A stretch of 14,605 bases of DNA from Dehalococcoidia bacterium (GTDB lineage Bacteria > Chloroflexota > Dehalococcoidia > Dehalococcoidales > RBG-16-60-22), in NCBI GenBank assembly GCA_030613665.1, contig JAUWLN010000029.1, positions 1 to 14,605 of the forward strand. The letters run 5' to 3'. How positions within the stretch are numbered: the first letter of the stretch is position 1; each line of letters starts with the position of its first letter. Of this stretch, positions 13,635-14,605 are shown one piece after another. The position numbers and the translations under genes were made by a program. Under the pieces are notes generated by a model. That model saw nothing but the letters and a program-made list of their open reading frames with translations. It did no database searches and had not been told where the DNA came from.

Positions 13635-14255
13635 ATGACACATACTTTGCACCGTCAGGGAAATAAAGAGAGCCTGGATAAAGACTACATTTTTCTGTGC
13701 ATGGCAGCCAAGGGATTCAATGAAGACGGGGCCGACGAAAAAATGCGCGAGTTTCTGAGAATCATGATGCGCCATAACCCGGTAAACGCAGGCGACATGC
13801 GGAGCGGCAACATGTTTAATTCCGATATGGATGACATACTGACTAATGTCAGCAGCACCAGCATCGTGCACGGCGTTTTTATTGATAGCGATACGGCAAC
13901 TAAAGTCTTGCAGGAGCTTAAAGACGCTGACCTGGGGATGTCAGTAGTGGTCAGTGGTCCGTTTGACTCGGTAGACTGTATCTGCGAAGCGGCCGGCCTC
14001 AAGCCCCATTCGCTCGATTTTTCGGCAGGTGTCTGGGGAAACACCAAGAAGTTACCGTCCAGGGACATCCAGGAAGTTACTACCATGTGCGGTCACGGCA
14101 TGGTGGCTTCTAATCTGGTGAAGTCACTGGTTGACGATATTAAAGCGGGGCAGACAACTGCTGATGAGGCTAGCAAGGAGCTGGCGAAACAGTGCGCCTG
14201 CGGTATATTCAATCCAGCCCGCGCCGCCGAGCTTCTGCAGGGCATGGCAGAATAA
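13635..14255 (+). CDS. Conserved-looking cysteine-containing protein of unknown function
   Basis: I do not recognise this 206-residue soluble protein. It begins immediately after the stop of the ferredoxin-domain gene, with AGGAGG at 13621-13626 eight bases before the ATG. Six cysteines are present, five in ordered motifs in the second half: CIC (115/117), CGHGM (152) and CACGIFNP (187/189). The pattern CGHGMVASNLVKSLVDDIKAGQTTADEASKELAKQCACGIFNPARA suggests a metal or Fe-S site supplied by a helical C-terminal domain. The middle part (about 70-115) looks like an alpha/beta domain (IVHGVFIDSDTATKVLQELKDADLGMSVVVSGPF). The translational coupling suggests that both proteins act in one redox complex. 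Confidence 0.7.
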   Translation: MTHTLHRQGNKESLDKDYIFLCMAAKGFNEDGADEKMREFLRIMMRHNPVNAGDMRSGNMFNSDMDDILTNVSSTSIVHGVFIDSDTATKVLQELKDADLGMSVVVSGPFDSVDCICEAAGLKPHSLDFSAGVWGNTKKLPSRDIQEVTTMCGHGMVASNLVKSLVDDIKAGQTTADEASKELAKQCACGIFNPARAAELLQGMAE

Positions 14256-14465
14256 AGTTTTAGCAGCGGTCGTCTGGATCAGTTAATAAACCTGATCTGC
14301 CTTTACAGGCCGACCCGGCTATAGTATGCGGCTTAGCATTTAATAAGCTGGAGTGCTGTTTTCTATTGCACTTTTCGTCAGAAAGCGCAATGAGGTAACA
14401 AATCAAGCAATTGTTTAATATCTACCTAGTACTAAAGATTTTAATATATTATATTGACTTGACTA
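14256..14465 (+). other. Non-coding AT-rich stretch with weak hairpins
   Basis: No gene or RNA is recognised here. A hairpin GATCAG (14277-14282) with CTGATC (14292-14297), with a poor T tract after it, and a second possible hairpin AGTGC (14352-14356) with GCACT (14368-14372) followed by TTTT may end the upstream operon. From about 14400 the DNA becomes very AT-rich. An 8-bp direct repeat CTAGTACT occurs at 14426-14433 and 14463-14470, flanking AT-rich DNA just before the protease remnant. Confidence 0.5.
14277..14303 (+). terminator. Possible terminator of the ferredoxin-protein operon
   Basis: A 6-bp stem (GATCAG/CTGATC) with a 9-base loop lies 21 bases after the stop of the Cys-protein gene. 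It is followed by TGCCTTTA, a poor U tract, so termination here is uncertain. Confidence 0.3.
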
Positions 14466-14605
14466 GTACTGCAGCCAGGTACTTATGATGGCGGTATAGC
14501 TCCGGATGACAGCATTGGCACACTTTATGACTTTGTACCCATAAGCTTTGGTAGTGGCACGAACTATGTCGACGCGGCTATAGCCCTAGCATCTATAGAA
14601 TCACT
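14463..14605 (+). pseudogene. N-terminally truncated remnant of a secreted S1-like serine protease, running off the window
   Basis: From 14463 the frame reads LVLQPGTYDGG, then IAPDDSIGTLYDFVPISF, then SGTNYVDAAIALASIES to the last base. This matches the middle of a family of exported trypsin-like proteins, in which an NNHV motif is followed by a GDA.LQPG.YDGG...IGTLYDF.PI.F....N.VDAAIA block. The preceding His-containing half is missing: a TGA (14460-14462) and AT-rich non-coding DNA lie directly upstream, and neither other frame restores it. It is therefore a 5'-deleted gene fragment; whether the rest continues intact to the right cannot be seen. The family assignment is from memory of the motif pattern. 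Confidence 0.5.

Noticed and set aside
14454..14489. Promoter TTGACT...TATGAT at the right end
   Set aside because: The usable spacing is 19 bp and the downstream frame is a gene fragment without a start codon; the match is likely due to AT-rich DNA.

Overview
The window looks like chromosomal DNA from a bacterium, most probably a member of the Chloroflexota (Dehalococcoidia-like). That placement is an inference from protein style, gene content and a GC content of roughly 50-60% in most coding parts. It has not been tested by any search. Nothing points to a prophage, an integrated plasmid, an intact insertion sequence or a CRISPR array.

Layout. (1) Positions 1-2547, plus strand: the 3' part of a TrpB2-type tryptophan synthase beta gene that enters from the left edge, a GC-rich terminator, then an HtrA/DegP-like membrane-anchored serine protease. 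The protease promoter carries a perfect 18-bp palindrome that runs into the start codon. (2) Positions 2544-5979, minus strand: ileS, coding for a type-2 isoleucyl-tRNA synthetase with an altered HIGH signature (GIHH). It is preceded by a complete tRNA-Ile T-box leader with specifier codon ATC and its own promoter. (3) Positions 5976-10688, minus strand: two classical clusters head to tail, rpsF-ssb-rpsR and rpmH-rnpA-yidD-[PQQ-propeller gene]-yidC-jag. They supply ribosomal proteins, single-strand DNA binding protein, the RNase P protein and the membrane-protein insertion machinery. (4) Positions 10752-10911, plus strand: tRNA-Asp(GTC) with a good promoter, divergent from rpsF. (5) Positions 10966-11877, minus strand: an EamA-type transporter with a promoter that predicts a nearly leaderless mRNA. 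(6) Positions 12104-14255, plus strand: an RraA/aldolase-family protein, then a tight two-gene unit of a 2x[4Fe-4S] ferredoxin-domain protein and a cysteine-containing protein of unknown function. (7) Positions 14256-14605: AT-rich intergenic DNA and then the N-terminally truncated remnant of a secreted S1-like protease, which runs off the right edge.

The most notable points are as follows. The yidD frame is interrupted by one TGA exactly where the family has its conserved C-terminal Cys, and the remaining 12 residues and the natural stop are intact behind it: selenocysteine, a fresh nonsense mutation or a sequence error. The IleRS has a GXHH instead of HXGH active-site motif, a change linked to very strong mupirocin resistance in other type-2 enzymes. 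The ferredoxin plus Cys-protein pair at 12909-14255 is the best candidate here for an uncharacterised redox system.
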